Source of the DNA: Alteromonas profundi
GTDB taxonomy: Bacteria; Pseudomonadota; Gammaproteobacteria; Enterobacterales; Alteromonadaceae
DNA length: 64,000 bases
Direction of reading: 5' to 3'
Assembly: GCF_010500865.1 (NCBI RefSeq)
Contig: NZ_JAAAWN010000009.1
Coordinates: 62,001 to 126,000, forward strand
Shown here: positions 33,319 to 43,910 of the stretch, in pieces
How positions within the stretch are numbered: the first letter of the stretch is position 1
Layout of the letters: every line of letters starts with the position of its first letter
Made by a program: the position numbers and the translations under genes
The notes under the pieces: generated by a model
Database searches by the model: none
Seen by the model: the letters and a program-made list of their open reading frames with translations, nothing else
Told to the model about the DNA's origin: nothing

Positions 33319-35411
33319 AGCGTTAATACCCAGCATTGATGAATATTGCCTTTGCGGGCAAAATCTTCAGGAATAGTCTGTTTGGTGATATTTTCAATGG
33401 AAAAGCCTAACGCGGTAAGTGCATTGGTATCTAACTTAAAGCCACGCTTATTATTAGAGAAAATAACCGTACCCTTTTCATTTAAGCAGCGATGTGCGTT
33501 AGTCAGCATAGCCACATGATCCCGTTGTACATCCCATGTGCCCTGCATACGCTTGGAATTTGAAAACGATGGTGGATCAATGAAAATTAAATCGTATTTA
33601 CCTTTGTGGTCTGCCAACCAGGTAGTACAGTCTGCTTGGATGAACGCATGGGGGTTGCTTAGCTTATTGAGCGCTACGTTCTTTTTCGCCCAATCCAGAT
33701 AGGTATTTGACATATCAACAGTGGTGACGGACTTAGCGCCACCTTTCGCGGCAAATACCGACACGCTGCCGGTATAAGCAAACAGGTTAAGTACGTCTTT
33801 GCCTTTTGCCATTTGCATTACCTTTTGACGGGTATTGCGGTGATCAAGGAACAACCCAGTATCTAAGTAATCAGTAAGGTTTACTAAAAACTGAGCGCCG
33901 TTCTCATACACCTGCATCATATCGCCAGACTGGTTAAATTTTTCGTATTGCTTGGTGCCTTTTTGTTGGCTTCTTACTTTAAGCGCAATTTGTTTTGGCG
34001 ATGCGCCTGTTACCATGGGTAGGTAGAGCAATACTTCTTGCAAGCGTTTGCGGGCCTTGTCTTCAGAAACTGTTTTAGGTGGGGCGTATTCTTGTACTAC
34101 GAGCCAATCGTCATAGCGATCGATGGCCACATTATAGTCAGGCAAATCAGCATCATAGATGCGATAACAATTCGTATCTGCGTTCTTAATCCAGCCCTTT
34201 AAGCGTTTTAAATTTTTCTTAAGGCGGTTGGCAAACTCATGGTTAGCGGCGTCGTCACTAAATTGAACCGTATTGTCATCGTCTAAAGAATAATTAACCA
34301 ATCGACATTCAAGTTTTCCATTATTCATCGCGTAGTCTTTTGAAGCGCGAAGTTTGAGTACCCGCAGAAGATCGCGGTTACTGCTTAGTAACGTAACATG
34401 CCATCCTTTCCATGCTTCTTTAAAGCGCTTGCCCCAGTCGTTAAACAAGGGAATAAGGGAGGTTAACTCACCCAACCGTTCTCCATAAGGCGGGTTTGAT
34501 ACTACATATCCTGGCGTTGCAACAGGGGGAGACGATTTAGTGGCATCTTGAACACTAAACTTTATGTCGTTAAACACACCAGCGAAGTCTGCATTTTCTT
34601 TGGCAATGCTTATCATTTTACGGCTTGCATCGGCCGCAAATATAGCGCCAGTTTCTGTTTTTTGTGCCCCTAAGGCGTCTTCTACAATAGACTCCCATAG
34701 GCTACTTTCATGACCTAGCCACTTATTAAAGCCCCAAAATTGGCGCTTGATACCAGGCGCAATATTACGCGCAATATAGGCAGCTTCAATAGCAATGGTA
34801 CCCGAGCCACACATAATATCGGTAAGAGGGGCGTGAGTATTTTCGGTCCAACCGCTACGCATTAACATGGCGCAAGCAATGTGTTCCTTTAATGGCGCCT
34901 CGCCCGTTTGCTGCCTATAGGCCCTTTGGTGCAAGCTCGCACCTGCCATATCAAGCCCTATAATTACATGGTCGCGTTGAAGTCTTGCATACACCGGGAA
35001 ATCTGGCATTTTGCGCTCAACTGATGGGCGTGCCAGCCCCTGTTCCACGAATTGATCAACAATGGCATCTTTAATTTTTACCGCCCCAAACTGGGTATTT
35101 TTAAGCGCGAAATTCGTGCCTATAAACTGCACAGATAGCGTATGACGCGACGCCATATGTTGTTGCCAATCAATGCCCATAGCGGTTTCATAAAGGGCTT
35201 CGGCATTGTTTGCTTTTCCGGTTCCTAGTACCCAGACCACACGGTTAGCCAAGCGTGACCAAAGACAAAGACGATAAGCGTCTGCTTTAGTTCCTTCAAA
35301 CTGCATCATGCCAGGCGCTTGTTTTATTTGCGCCTCAGGGCATAAGGTTAAAATTTCTTGCTTTAGAAGTTCGTCTAAGCCGCGGCTGGTTGTGACCAGA
35401 ATAGTATTCAT
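33315..35411 (-). CDS. rlmKL: Bifunctional 23S rRNA methyltransferase RlmKL
   Basis: A 698-residue fused enzyme that methylates G2445 (N2, RlmL half) and G2069 (N7, RlmK half) of 23S rRNA. The N-terminus carries a THUMP domain. The RlmL methyltransferase shows DIMCGSGTIAIEAA and the catalytic NPPYGERL. The RlmK half begins near residue 480 with NLFAYTGSVSVFAAKGGAKSV and has FIDPPSFSNSKRM. Length and domain order match E. coli (702 residues). The pyrD-rlmKL-uup order is likewise conserved. Confidence 0.96.
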   Translation of the reverse strand: MNTILVTTSRGLDELLKQEILTLCPEAQIKQAPGMMQFEGTKADAYRLCLWSRLANRVVWVLGTGKANNAEALYETAMGIDWQQHMASRHTLSVQFIGTNFALKNTQFGAVKIKDAIVDQFVEQGLARPSVERKMPDFPVYARLQRDHVIIGLDMAGASLHQRAYRQQTGEAPLKEHIACAMLMRSGWTENTHAPLTDIMCGSGTIAIEAAYIARNIAPGIKRQFWGFNKWLGHESSLWESIVEDALGAQKTETGAIFAADASRKMISIAKENADFAGVFNDIKFSVQDATKSSPPVATPGYVVSNPPYGERLGELTSLIPLFNDWGKRFKEAWKGWHVTLLSSNRDLLRVLKLRASKDYAMNNGKLECRLVNYSLDDDNTVQFSDDAANHEFANRLKKNLKRLKGWIKNADTNCYRIYDADLPDYNVAIDRYDDWLVVQEYAPPKTVSEDKARKRLQEVLLYLPMVTGASPKQIALKVRSQQKGTKQYEKFNQSGDMMQVYENGAQFLVNLTDYLDTGLFLDHRNTRQKVMQMAKGKDVLNLFAYTGSVSVFAAKGGAKSVTTVDMSNTYLDWAKKNVALNKLSNPHAFIQADCTTWLADHKGKYDLIFIDPPSFSNSKRMQGTWDVQRDHVAMLTNAHRCLNEKGTVIFSNNKRGFKLDTNALTALGFSIENITKQTIPEDFARKGNIHQCWVLTL

Positions 35412-35480
35412 TCAATTACCTGATAGTGCGTGTTGTACCAACACGCGTTTTTGTCAAAAAATAGTGTTTGCTAGTGGCTA

Positions 35481-36488
35481 TTATAACGCTTTTACAATAC
35501 GTTTAACGAGGTCTGGCCCCTGATAAATAAACGAAGAATAAACCTGCACCAAAGAGGCCCCGGCATTTAGCCGTGCCTGCGCTGATTCTGGGGAATCAAT
35601 GCCACCTACCCCTATGATGGGAATGGCGCGATCAAGCGCCTGTGCCAATTTTTTCGTTACATTTAAACTCATATCGGTAAGTACAGCCCCGCTTAGGCCG
35701 CCCATCTCATCAGCGTGTTCAAGTCCTACAACCGACTCGCGTGATAAGGTGGTGTTAGTCGCAATGACACCGTCCATTTTTGTTTTCAATAACGACGCCG
35801 CAATGCTGGTAATTTCCTCATCGCTTAAATCGGGGGCTATTTTGATGAACAAGGGAACGTACTTACTGTGCGTTTGGGTTAGTTTTTCTTGGGCTGATTT
35901 TAATCCTGACAACAAGGCATCAAGCGCGTCGCCGTATTGCAAGTTTCTTAGCCCAGGCGTATTTGGAGAAGAAATATTGATGGTGATGTAGCTTGCGTAA
36001 GGATACACCTTGTTTAAGCAAATTAGATAGTCATCTAACGCCTTCGCTTCTTCGGTATCCTTATTTTTTCCAATATTTATTCCTATTGGGCCTTTAAATT
36101 TAGCTTGTTTCACCTGCTCAACAAGATGGTCTACGCCTTTGTTATTAAAGCCCATACGGTTGATGATGGCCTGCTTCTCAGGCAGACGGAATAAGCGCGG
36201 CTTAGGGTTACCAGGTTGGGGCTTTGGTGTCACTGTGCCTATCTCTACAAAACCGAACCCCATATTCGCGAACGCGTCAATACAGTCGCCATTTTTATCT
36301 AACCCCGCGGCCAAACCTACAGGGTTAGCAAAGGTGATCCCCGCTACCGTCACCGGTTTTGAAATCGTATTGGTGCTATACATCCACTTTAGCGGCGTAT
36401 GCTGGGTTTTATTCAACCAGTTAATGGTGAAATCATGGCTTTTTTCGGGCTCGCATTGAAGCAGAAGTTTTTGCACTAAAGATTGCAT
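35481..36488 (-). CDS. pyrD: Dihydroorotate dehydrogenase (quinone), class 2
   Basis: A 335-residue FMN enzyme of pyrimidine synthesis that passes electrons from dihydroorotate to membrane quinones. The N-terminal amphipathic extension ([20 protein letters not shown]) marks class 2. The active-site segment is [16 protein letters not shown] and the FMN phosphate site is [19 protein letters not shown]. It is 69 bases upstream of rlmKL, as in E. coli but without zapC and ycbX in between. The call is firm. Confidence 0.97.
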   Translation of the reverse strand: MQSLVQKLLLQCEPEKSHDFTINWLNKTQHTPLKWMYSTNTISKPVTVAGITFANPVGLAAGLDKNGDCIDAFANMGFGFVEIGTVTPKPQPGNPKPRLFRLPEKQAIINRMGFNNKGVDHLVEQVKQAKFKGPIGINIGKNKDTEEAKALDDYLICLNKVYPYASYITINISSPNTPGLRNLQYGDALDALLSGLKSAQEKLTQTHSKYVPLFIKIAPDLSDEEITSIAASLLKTKMDGVIATNTTLSRESVVGLEHADEMGGLSGAVLTDMSLNVTKKLAQALDRAIPIIGVGGIDSPESAQARLNAGASLVQVYSSFIYQGPDLVKRIVKAL

Positions 36489-36515
36489 GGGCGTCTTATA
36501 TCACTTAATTGGTAT

Positions 36516-36541
36516 AAAAAAGCCCTGATAAACAGGGCTTG
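36516..36541 (-). terminator. Rho-independent terminator after gdhB
   Basis: AAGCCCTG/CAGGGCTT (36520-36527 with 36533-36540) form a stem with a 5-base loop, followed on the minus strand by a T-run. It lies between the gdhB stop and the start of pyrD. Confidence 0.88.
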
Positions 36542-36563
36542 GTCCTCGCTGAATGCGTGTATT

Positions 36564-39500
36564 CTAATGGTTAGACTTCACGCTTAAAAGCATCAATTCA
36601 CGTAAAGCGACAGAAAACTTCGCAAATTCGTGGGTGGCGCTGGTTTTAAACTCTGACATCATGTGATACCAGCGCTTTAATAGCACCTGATTGCTCTCTA
36701 TCCATTCGCTAAGAATTTGATCTGCATCGTTCAAATCTGGGTTCGCTTGCAATAAGTTAGCGGCAATAGAACGCTGCTGCCAGTCGAGTTCTTCGCGGTA
36801 CGAGGCCCGTGCGAGTGCTTGCCAATGGTTACTTACGGTCTGATTGTTAATCTGATCTAAGAACCAATGAAGTTCTAGTCGCGAACCTAGTTGGAAGTAC
36901 AATCGGGCGATAACATCGGTTTCATGACTGTCATCAGCCACCACGTGGGCAAGGTCAAAGCTTGAGAACATATTCGAGAAGCTTGCTACTTTATACGCAA
37001 TATCCTGCGGTACATTTTGATCTGCATACTCGCGAGTGAGTGTTTCTAATTGTGCATATTCAGATTCGACTAAATAGTCCTGCAAGTTTTTAGACAAAGT
37101 TTCAAAGGTTTCTCTGTAACTTGCAATAGCCTCTTCAATAGATAGGGCTTTGTTCCCGTGGCGAATATACCAGCGTGCAGAACGACGCATTATTCTGCGG
37201 GCTTCATCGAGCATAGTTAGCTGTAATTGCGCCGAAATCGTATTGTCTAACTGCTCTATCTTCGACCATAAATCTTCCATATTGAAAATGCCGTGCACAA
37301 TTGAGTACGCATCCGCAATTTCCTGAACGCTTGCGCCTGTTTCTTCTTGCAACCTAAATACAAAATTTAACCCCATGTCGTTAACCATGTTATTCGTTAA
37401 CTTAGTGGCAATAATTTCGCTGCGCAGTGGATGTTGCTGCATCTGGTCTTGAAATTTTTGACGTAGTACTTCTGGGAAGGCGCTTATCAACAACCGCCCA
37501 TGATACGGGTTGTCAGTAATTTCAGGAATGTTTAGTGCATCTTTGAGTACCATTTTGCCATAGGCAATCAGCACGCTAAGTTCTGGGCGTGTTAACCCTT
37601 GGTTTGAGGCCACTCTATCTGAAATTTCATCATCACTTGGAATAAATTCAAGCTCGCGATTTAATTGTCCTTCACGCTCTAACCCATGAATAAATCGTAA
37701 CTGTTCTTTTAGCTGCTTTACGCCAGCTAGCTCGGTAATTGAGATAGACTGGGTTTGGCGATAACAGTCTTTTAGCACAATGCGAGATACATCGTCGGTC
37801 ATCTCGTAGAGCAGTTTATTGCGCTGTTTAATAGTTAATTCGCCATCGTTAACGACGCTATTGAGCAAGATTTTGATATTAACTTCGTTATCTGAGCAAT
37901 CTACACCGCCTACGTTATCAATAAAGTCGGTGTTGACTCTTCCTCCACTAGCCGCATATTCAATTCGGCCGAGTTGGGTAAGGCCTAGGTTGCCCCCTTC
38001 ACCTACAATTTTAGCTTGAACGTCTTTACCGTTTACCCGTAAATCGTCGTTGGCGCGATCCCCTACATCTGAATGGGATTCTTTGGTACTTTTTATATAC
38101 GTACCAATACCACCATTCCATAACAGGTCCACGGGCATTTTAAGTACATTATGAATGAGCTCATTCGGCGTCATGCTCATTTGACGCGTGCCCAACCATT
38201 TTTTCATTTCGGGTGTAAGCTTAATCGATTTCGCTGAACGGCTAAACACACCACCACCTTTAGAAATCAGTGATGTATCGTAGTCTTCCCAGGTAAGCTG
38301 GGGGTTCTCGAATAACCGTTTACGCTCAGCATAACTTGTGGCTGCATCTGGGTTAGGATCAAAGAAGATGTGCATGTGGTTAAATGCACATATAAGCCGT
38401 GTATGCTGCGATAACAGCATGCCGTTACCGAACACATCACCTGCCATATCACCAATACCTACACAGGTGAAGTCGGTGTTTTGGCAATTGACGCCAATTT
38501 CGCGGAAATGGCGTTTTACTGATTCCCATCCGCCGCGTGCAGTAATGCCCATTTTCTTGTGGTCATAACCAATACTGCCCCCAGAGGCAAACGCGTCGCC
38601 CAACCAAAAACCGAATTCTTCGGCAATGCCATTGGCAATATCAGAAAAGGTTGCTGTACCTTTGTCTGCCGCCACGACTAAGTATGGATCATCTTCATCA
38701 AGACGCACCACATCTTTTGGCGGCACGATTTCGCCGTTAACGATGTTATCGGTAATATCCAATAAGCTTGTAATAAAGATACGGTAACATGCTTGCCCTT
38801 CGGCTTGGATAGCTTGACGCCCCTCGCCAACCGGCAGGCGCTTACAAACAAACCCGCCTTTTGCACCAACAGGCACTATTACGGTGTTTTTAACCTGTTG
38901 TGCTTTTACCAAACCGAGGATTTCGGTGCGGAAATCTTCTTGTCTAGCAGACCAGCGTAAACCACCACGGGCTACTTTCCCGCCCCGTAGATGCACACCT
39001 TCAACGCGTGGGCTGTACACGAACACCTCGAATTTAGGCAACGGCAGGGGCATGTCGGGAATAAGTTCTGGCGCCATTTTAAACGACACATAGGACTTTT
39101 CATTGCCGTGTTCATCGGCTTGATAAAAGTTGGTACGCAAGGTAGCAGACATCATGTCTAGATAACGACGAATAATTCGGTCATCATCAAGGTTACTTAC
39201 ATTATCAAGTTGTGCTTTTATATTGTCTAAAAGCCCGTCTTCTTTCTTCGTGCTGCGTTTTTTAGTCGGGTTAAATCGAACATCGAAATAGCTAACTAAT
39301 AAGCGTGCAATATCGGGGTAATTAGCCAGGGTATTAGCAATATAATCATGGCTAAATGAACTGCCGGTTTGGCGCATATATTTTGCGTAAGCGCGCAAAA
39401 TTGTTACCTTTCTCCCGGTGAGGTTTGCCCCTAAGATAAGACGGTTAAACGCATCGTCTTCAAGCAGGTTGTACCAAACCTTTGCAAAGCCATCTTGAAA

Positions 39501-41402
39501 CAGACGTTGGGCGTTTTCCATATCGAAATGCTGCCCGCTTTTGTGCAACATCGTAAAGTCCATAACCCAATTCTTCTCACCCTCTGCACAGGTGATTTTA
39601 TAAGGGCTTTCATCGATTACGCGTAACCCAAAGTTTTCCAACATAGGCAACACATCAGATAAATGAATAGGTTCAGCGCGGTGGAATAGTTTTAATTTTA
39701 CTACTTGGCTATCGGCTTGCTCTTCCTGCGGACGATAGAACAACATATCTAAGGTACGTTGGTCGTTAAGTTGCTCTAGTTTACCGATATCTACCAACGC
39801 AGCGCTTGGAAGGTTATGTTCCATATAACTGCGTGAGAAGGCGTTGTTATATTTACGCTCTAATGCTTTACCCGACGCTTCACCATGCGCAGCACATATA
39901 GCCGAAGCTAACCTGTCATTCCATGTCTTGGTTAGCTCGATAATGTTATTCTCAATTTCCTTCACGTCATATTCCGCGTTGTTGTCGTCGACTCGTGCAA
40001 TGTAATGGGTACGAGCATAGACAGATTCTGAAAAGAAGGTTGTAAATTCCACTTCTTCGGTTGCCCCTAGTGAGGCCCGTAGTAACGCCTGGGTTTCTTT
40101 ACGTAACTGGGTGTTATATCGCTCACGCGGTACAAATACCATGCAAGAAAAGAAACGACCGTAAACATCTTTACGGATAAACAGACGTGATATTCCCCGC
40201 TCTTGCATTTGGAAGATGCCCATTACGATTTGAGCAAGTTCTTCTACTGGGGTTTGCAGTAATTCATCTCGTGGGTAGGTTTCAACAATATTCACAAAGG
40301 CCTTATGGGCATGGGTGCCAGGCTCAAACCCTGATAAGTCACAAATGCGCTGAATTTTTTCACGCAATATAGGCAACTGGGTTACGCTCATATTGTAAAA
40401 CGATGCAGAATAAAGGCCTAAGAAACGGTGCTCTCCAATAACTTGGCCTTCCTTGTTGAATTGTTTCACCCCCACATAGTCCATGTATGCTGGGCGGTGC
40501 ACCCGTGAACGGGTGTTCGTTTTCGTTAACATAAGCGGGTTTTGGCTTAATGCTTCTTCCCGCGCCGACGGGGGTAATCGAGATAATAAGCGTTCACGGT
40601 TGTGAACCGAATTTTTCAATAGGCCTAGGCTACTGTCATTATCGGGTATCCAACGATGATCCCCTTCAATAGCCTTCACTTCGTAATACCTGTACCCCAT
40701 CATGGTAAAGTTATGATCGCCTAACCATTCTAAGTAGGTTTTTGTTTGTTTTTTCTCTTCACTAGACAGATGCCAATTTAGCTTATTTACGTCCTTTACT
40801 ACACTATGTAACTTGCCCGTCATATCTTGCCAGTCTTGAACGGCTAGCAAAACTTCATCTACCACAGAATGCAATTCTTTCGTCAAGGTGTCGATATCAC
40901 TTTTCGATGTTTGATGATCCACCTCGATGAAGATAACCGTTTCTTTACGCGCGCCCTCTAGTGTTTCGCCGGCTTCGGCAAACTTCTCAACCTGGTTTTT
41001 ATCATTACGCTTAATGTTTATAGGGCTATGCAAAAATAAATGGGTAGTAATATTCAGCCTATTTAGCGACATTCGTACTGAGTCTACGAGGAATGGCATA
41101 TCGCTAACAATAATTTCTACAATGGTATGGCTAGAGTGCCAACCATGTTTTTCAATTTCAGGGTCGAATACGCGGATGTAGGGTGCGGAGTTATCAAATT
41201 TGGCCAAACCATTCCACAAGCTAAGTGTGGCACCGTACAGATCGCTGTCGTTACGGTTTGCTAGGTCATCGCTGGAGATATTTTTATACAACAGGCGGCC
41301 GAATTGCTGCACAAGTGACTTCTGCTGCGCATCCACTTTTTTATCGATAAGTGAAAAAACATTGTCTAGCAGTACTGAGTGTCGCTGTGTGGTGACTGTC
41401 AT
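36564..41402 (-). CDS. gdhB: NAD-specific glutamate dehydrogenase, 180-kDa class
   Basis: A 1612-residue member of the large bacterial NAD-GDH family, which oxidises glutamate to 2-oxoglutarate and ammonia, mainly for catabolism. The first 700 residues or so hold ACT-like regulatory domains; the catalytic region begins near residue 780 with LPLPKFEVFVYSPRVEGVHLRGG, followed by GAKGGFVCKRLP and the NAD-binding VGIGDMAGDVFGNGMLLS. The C-terminal part is helical. Length matches the family (about 1600). The gene is single, with its own terminator. Confidence 0.95.
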   Translation of the reverse strand: MTVTTQRHSVLLDNVFSLIDKKVDAQQKSLVQQFGRLLYKNISSDDLANRNDSDLYGATLSLWNGLAKFDNSAPYIRVFDPEIEKHGWHSSHTIVEIIVSDMPFLVDSVRMSLNRLNITTHLFLHSPINIKRNDKNQVEKFAEAGETLEGARKETVIFIEVDHQTSKSDIDTLTKELHSVVDEVLLAVQDWQDMTGKLHSVVKDVNKLNWHLSSEEKKQTKTYLEWLGDHNFTMMGYRYYEVKAIEGDHRWIPDNDSSLGLLKNSVHNRERLLSRLPPSAREEALSQNPLMLTKTNTRSRVHRPAYMDYVGVKQFNKEGQVIGEHRFLGLYSASFYNMSVTQLPILREKIQRICDLSGFEPGTHAHKAFVNIVETYPRDELLQTPVEELAQIVMGIFQMQERGISRLFIRKDVYGRFFSCMVFVPRERYNTQLRKETQALLRASLGATEEVEFTTFFSESVYARTHYIARVDDNNAEYDVKEIENNIIELTKTWNDRLASAICAAHGEASGKALERKYNNAFSRSYMEHNLPSAALVDIGKLEQLNDQRTLDMLFYRPQEEQADSQVVKLKLFHRAEPIHLSDVLPMLENFGLRVIDESPYKITCAEGEKNWVMDFTMLHKSGQHFDMENAQRLFQDGFAKVWYNLLEDDAFNRLILGANLTGRKVTILRAYAKYMRQTGSSFSHDYIANTLANYPDIARLLVSYFDVRFNPTKKRSTKKEDGLLDNIKAQLDNVSNLDDDRIIRRYLDMMSATLRTNFYQADEHGNEKSYVSFKMAPELIPDMPLPLPKFEVFVYSPRVEGVHLRGGKVARGGLRWSARQEDFRTEILGLVKAQQVKNTVIVPVGAKGGFVCKRLPVGEGRQAIQAEGQACYRIFITSLLDITDNIVNGEIVPPKDVVRLDEDDPYLVVAADKGTATFSDIANGIAEEFGFWLGDAFASGGSIGYDHKKMGITARGGWESVKRHFREIGVNCQNTDFTCVGIGDMAGDVFGNGMLLSQHTRLICAFNHMHIFFDPNPDAATSYAERKRLFENPQLTWEDYDTSLISKGGGVFSRSAKSIKLTPEMKKWLGTRQMSMTPNELIHNVLKMPVDLLWNGGIGTYIKSTKESHSDVGDRANDDLRVNGKDVQAKIVGEGGNLGLTQLGRIEYAASGGRVNTDFIDNVGGVDCSDNEVNIKILLNSVVNDGELTIKQRNKLLYEMTDDVSRIVLKDCYRQTQSISITELAGVKQLKEQLRFIHGLEREGQLNRELEFIPSDDEISDRVASNQGLTRPELSVLIAYGKMVLKDALNIPEITDNPYHGRLLISAFPEVLRQKFQDQMQQHPLRSEIIATKLTNNMVNDMGLNFVFRLQEETGASVQEIADAYSIVHGIFNMEDLWSKIEQLDNTISAQLQLTMLDEARRIMRRSARWYIRHGNKALSIEEAIASYRETFETLSKNLQDYLVESEYAQLETLTREYADQNVPQDIAYKVASFSNMFSSFDLAHVVADDSHETDVIARLYFQLGSRLELHWFLDQINNQTVSNHWQALARASYREELDWQQRSIAANLLQANPDLNDADQILSEWIESNQVLLKRWYHMMSEFKTSATHEFAKFSVALRELMLLSVKSNH

Positions 41403-41529
41403 TTATAAACCTTAATAAGTGTCGTAAGTGCTGAGTTACATTGCTATTTTCGCTAAAACTGAGAGGTAATAAAAGCCCCTTTTTAACGTCTTATTAACAG
41501 CATAGATAAGTATGCAGAAAACACCTATA

Positions 41530-41553
41530 AAAAAGGGCCTTACGGCCCTTTTT
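41530..41553 (-). terminator. Rho-independent terminator after the MMPL transporter gene
   Basis: AAAAGGGCC-TTAC-GGCCCTTTT is a compact stem-loop with T-rich flanks on both sides, so it could work in both directions. It ends the minus-strand envelope cassette, 24 bases past the transporter stop. Confidence 0.9.
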
Positions 41554-41576
41554 AGTGATTAGCTATGCAAAAATAA

Positions 41577-43895
41577 TTATGCACCTGGGTCGTTTCGGTT
41601 CCACCAAAGTACCCGTGCTAATGCAGGAAGCACAATTATTGCGCCTAGCATGTTCACAACGAACATAAAGGTAAGCAGAATTCCCATATCCATCTGGAAT
41701 TTAAGCGATGAGAATACCCACGTGCTTACCCCAATCGCCAAGGTAATGCCGGTAAATAACACCGCACTTCCCCGCTCTTTCAAGGCGGCTAAATAGGCCT
41801 CTTGCACGGTGGCGCCCTGTTTTAGCATCGAATTCTTAGTAGAAAGAATATAGATACCATAGTCGACACCAATACCCACACCCAGTGCGATAACAGGTAG
41901 AGTAGATACGGTCAATCCTATTTGTAGGTACGTCATCAGCGCTTGTGCTAGTACCGATACTACATACAGCGGAATAACAACGACTAAGGTAGCGCGAATT
42001 GAACGGAAACTAATTAAGCACAGTGCAATCACCGCCCCAAATACATATAGCATCATAGGATCTTGGGCTGCTTTTACCGCTTCGTTCGTGGCTGCCATTA
42101 CACCCACGGGACCTGAGGCTAAGCTAAACTTCATATCGTCGGTTTCATACTCGTCACGATACACTTTAACCGCATCTACCACCCGTGAAATGGTTTCAGC
42201 TTTGTGATCTTCCATAAATAGAATAATCGGCATCACTGAGCAATCGCCATTAAGCAAACCTGATGAGGTAGGTACGCGAGAGATTGCCTGTACAAGGGTT
42301 TGTTGGTTACGTGGTAATACTTGCCACTTAACGTTACCTTCGTTGTAACCGGCATTCACAATTTTTGCTACCGATGCCAATGACACTGCCGATTGCACCC
42401 CAGGTACGTTTTCCATTTTCCATTGGAAATCATCCATCGCTTTCATCACGCTGTGAGAAGTACACGCTTCAGGTGTGGTTTCTACCAAAATAGAAATGTA
42501 ATCTACCGTCACTTCGTACTTATCAGTGATAAGGAAGGTATCTTGGTTGTAGCGAGAAGTTTCATGTAGTGCAGGAGCGCCAGCATGGAGATCCCCTATT
42601 TTCATGTTTTGTGCTTGAAAGTGTCCAAACACAAACAGCGCCGCTGTAACCAATAAAATAACGATGGCAGGCTTCTTACGAGAACACGCTGCAATCACTG
42701 TCCAAAACCGGCTATGTGAACCTTCTTTTCCTGCAAATTTATCGACATAATTCTTATCAAGCTTCAAAAAGCTCATTAGTACCGGTAAAAGTACTAGGTT
42801 AGTCAGTATGATAACTGCCACACCCATACTTGCGGTAATCGCTAATTCGCGAATAATACCGATATCGATAACCAATAATGTCATGAAGCCTACGGTATCA
42901 GACAGTAAGGCCACGCCCCCGGGAATTAATAAGCTTCTAAACGCCGACATTGCCGCACGTTTTGCACCTATACCAGATACGGCTTGCTTTTCGACAGCGT
43001 TGATCATCTGTACGCCGTGACTTACACCAATGGCGAAGACTAAGAAAGGGACCAGTATCGACATCGGGTCCATGCCAAAGCCTAACAGCGTAAGCAGGCC
43101 TAGCTGCCAAACTACTGCGATAACCGAGCACAATAGCGGCAGTACTGTGAGCATGATGCTTCGCGAGAAGAAATACACCATGACCGCCGTAATTGCGATA
43201 GCAATGGCAAAAAATAACAATACATCTTTAGCGCCATCAGCAACGTCGCCAATCATTTTGGCGAATCCAATGACATGTATAGAAATATTGTCGTTTTCAA
43301 ACTCACCGCGTAACTGCTTTTCAAGCTCACCGGCAAGCGCAAGGGTATCTAAGGGTTCGCCTGTTTGTGGGTCAATATCAAGCAATTGTGCGGTTACCAT
43401 GGCACAGCTGTAATCGCTTGCTACTTGGCGACCAACAATATTGGCCTTTTCAATATTTGCGGCAACCAAATCTAACGCATCTTGACTTTGTGAGTTAAAG
43501 TCTGCGGGTATCACCGGGCCGCCGGCAAAACCACCTTCTACAATTTCTGTAAAACGGGTGGAAGGAGAAAATAATGAAACAACTAAAGAGCGATTTACTC
43601 CGTTGATAAAAAACAACTGGTCGTGAACATTCTTCAACGTATCAAAGAAGTTGGTGTTAAAAATATTGCCATTTTTATCACACACAGAAACCAGAATATT
43701 ATTAGCACCACCAAAATCCTTACGGTGCTCAATGTAGGTTTGCATGTACTCGTGATTAAGCGGAATGTTTTTCTCAAAACCTGCGTCTAAGCGCATTTGA
43801 GAGGCCTGGAAACCTAGGAAAAGTGTGGCAAGTGCAAAAATTGCCACAAGCAGTTTTCGGTTGGCAAAAACTAAGTGTTCAATGAAATGGGTCAT
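41577..43895 (-). CDS. MMPL/RND superfamily lipid-type exporter
   Basis: A 772-residue inner-membrane protein with about twelve helices in two halves: a first helix near residues 14-32, a large periplasmic loop, five helices (about 225-370), then the same pattern repeated (second loop from about 430, helices about 625-765). GIGVDYGIYILSTKN and VFAIGVSHGVQMIN are the RND helix-4/10 motifs. MMPL-type proteins move lipids or other hydrophobic compounds. It is last in a cassette with a DUF1302 barrel, DUF1329 protein and YCF48-like protein, 15 bases after the latter, which points to a shared envelope transport task. The substrate is unknown. Confidence 0.88.
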   Translation of the reverse strand: MTHFIEHLVFANRKLLVAIFALATLFLGFQASQMRLDAGFEKNIPLNHEYMQTYIEHRKDFGGANNILVSVCDKNGNIFNTNFFDTLKNVHDQLFFINGVNRSLVVSLFSPSTRFTEIVEGGFAGGPVIPADFNSQSQDALDLVAANIEKANIVGRQVASDYSCAMVTAQLLDIDPQTGEPLDTLALAGELEKQLRGEFENDNISIHVIGFAKMIGDVADGAKDVLLFFAIAIAITAVMVYFFSRSIMLTVLPLLCSVIAVVWQLGLLTLLGFGMDPMSILVPFLVFAIGVSHGVQMINAVEKQAVSGIGAKRAAMSAFRSLLIPGGVALLSDTVGFMTLLVIDIGIIRELAITASMGVAVIILTNLVLLPVLMSFLKLDKNYVDKFAGKEGSHSRFWTVIAACSRKKPAIVILLVTAALFVFGHFQAQNMKIGDLHAGAPALHETSRYNQDTFLITDKYEVTVDYISILVETTPEACTSHSVMKAMDDFQWKMENVPGVQSAVSLASVAKIVNAGYNEGNVKWQVLPRNQQTLVQAISRVPTSSGLLNGDCSVMPIILFMEDHKAETISRVVDAVKVYRDEYETDDMKFSLASGPVGVMAATNEAVKAAQDPMMLYVFGAVIALCLISFRSIRATLVVVIPLYVVSVLAQALMTYLQIGLTVSTLPVIALGVGIGVDYGIYILSTKNSMLKQGATVQEAYLAALKERGSAVLFTGITLAIGVSTWVFSSLKFQMDMGILLTFMFVVNMLGAIIVLPALARVLWWNRNDPGA

Positions 43896-43910
43896 AATAC
43901 TGTGGCTACC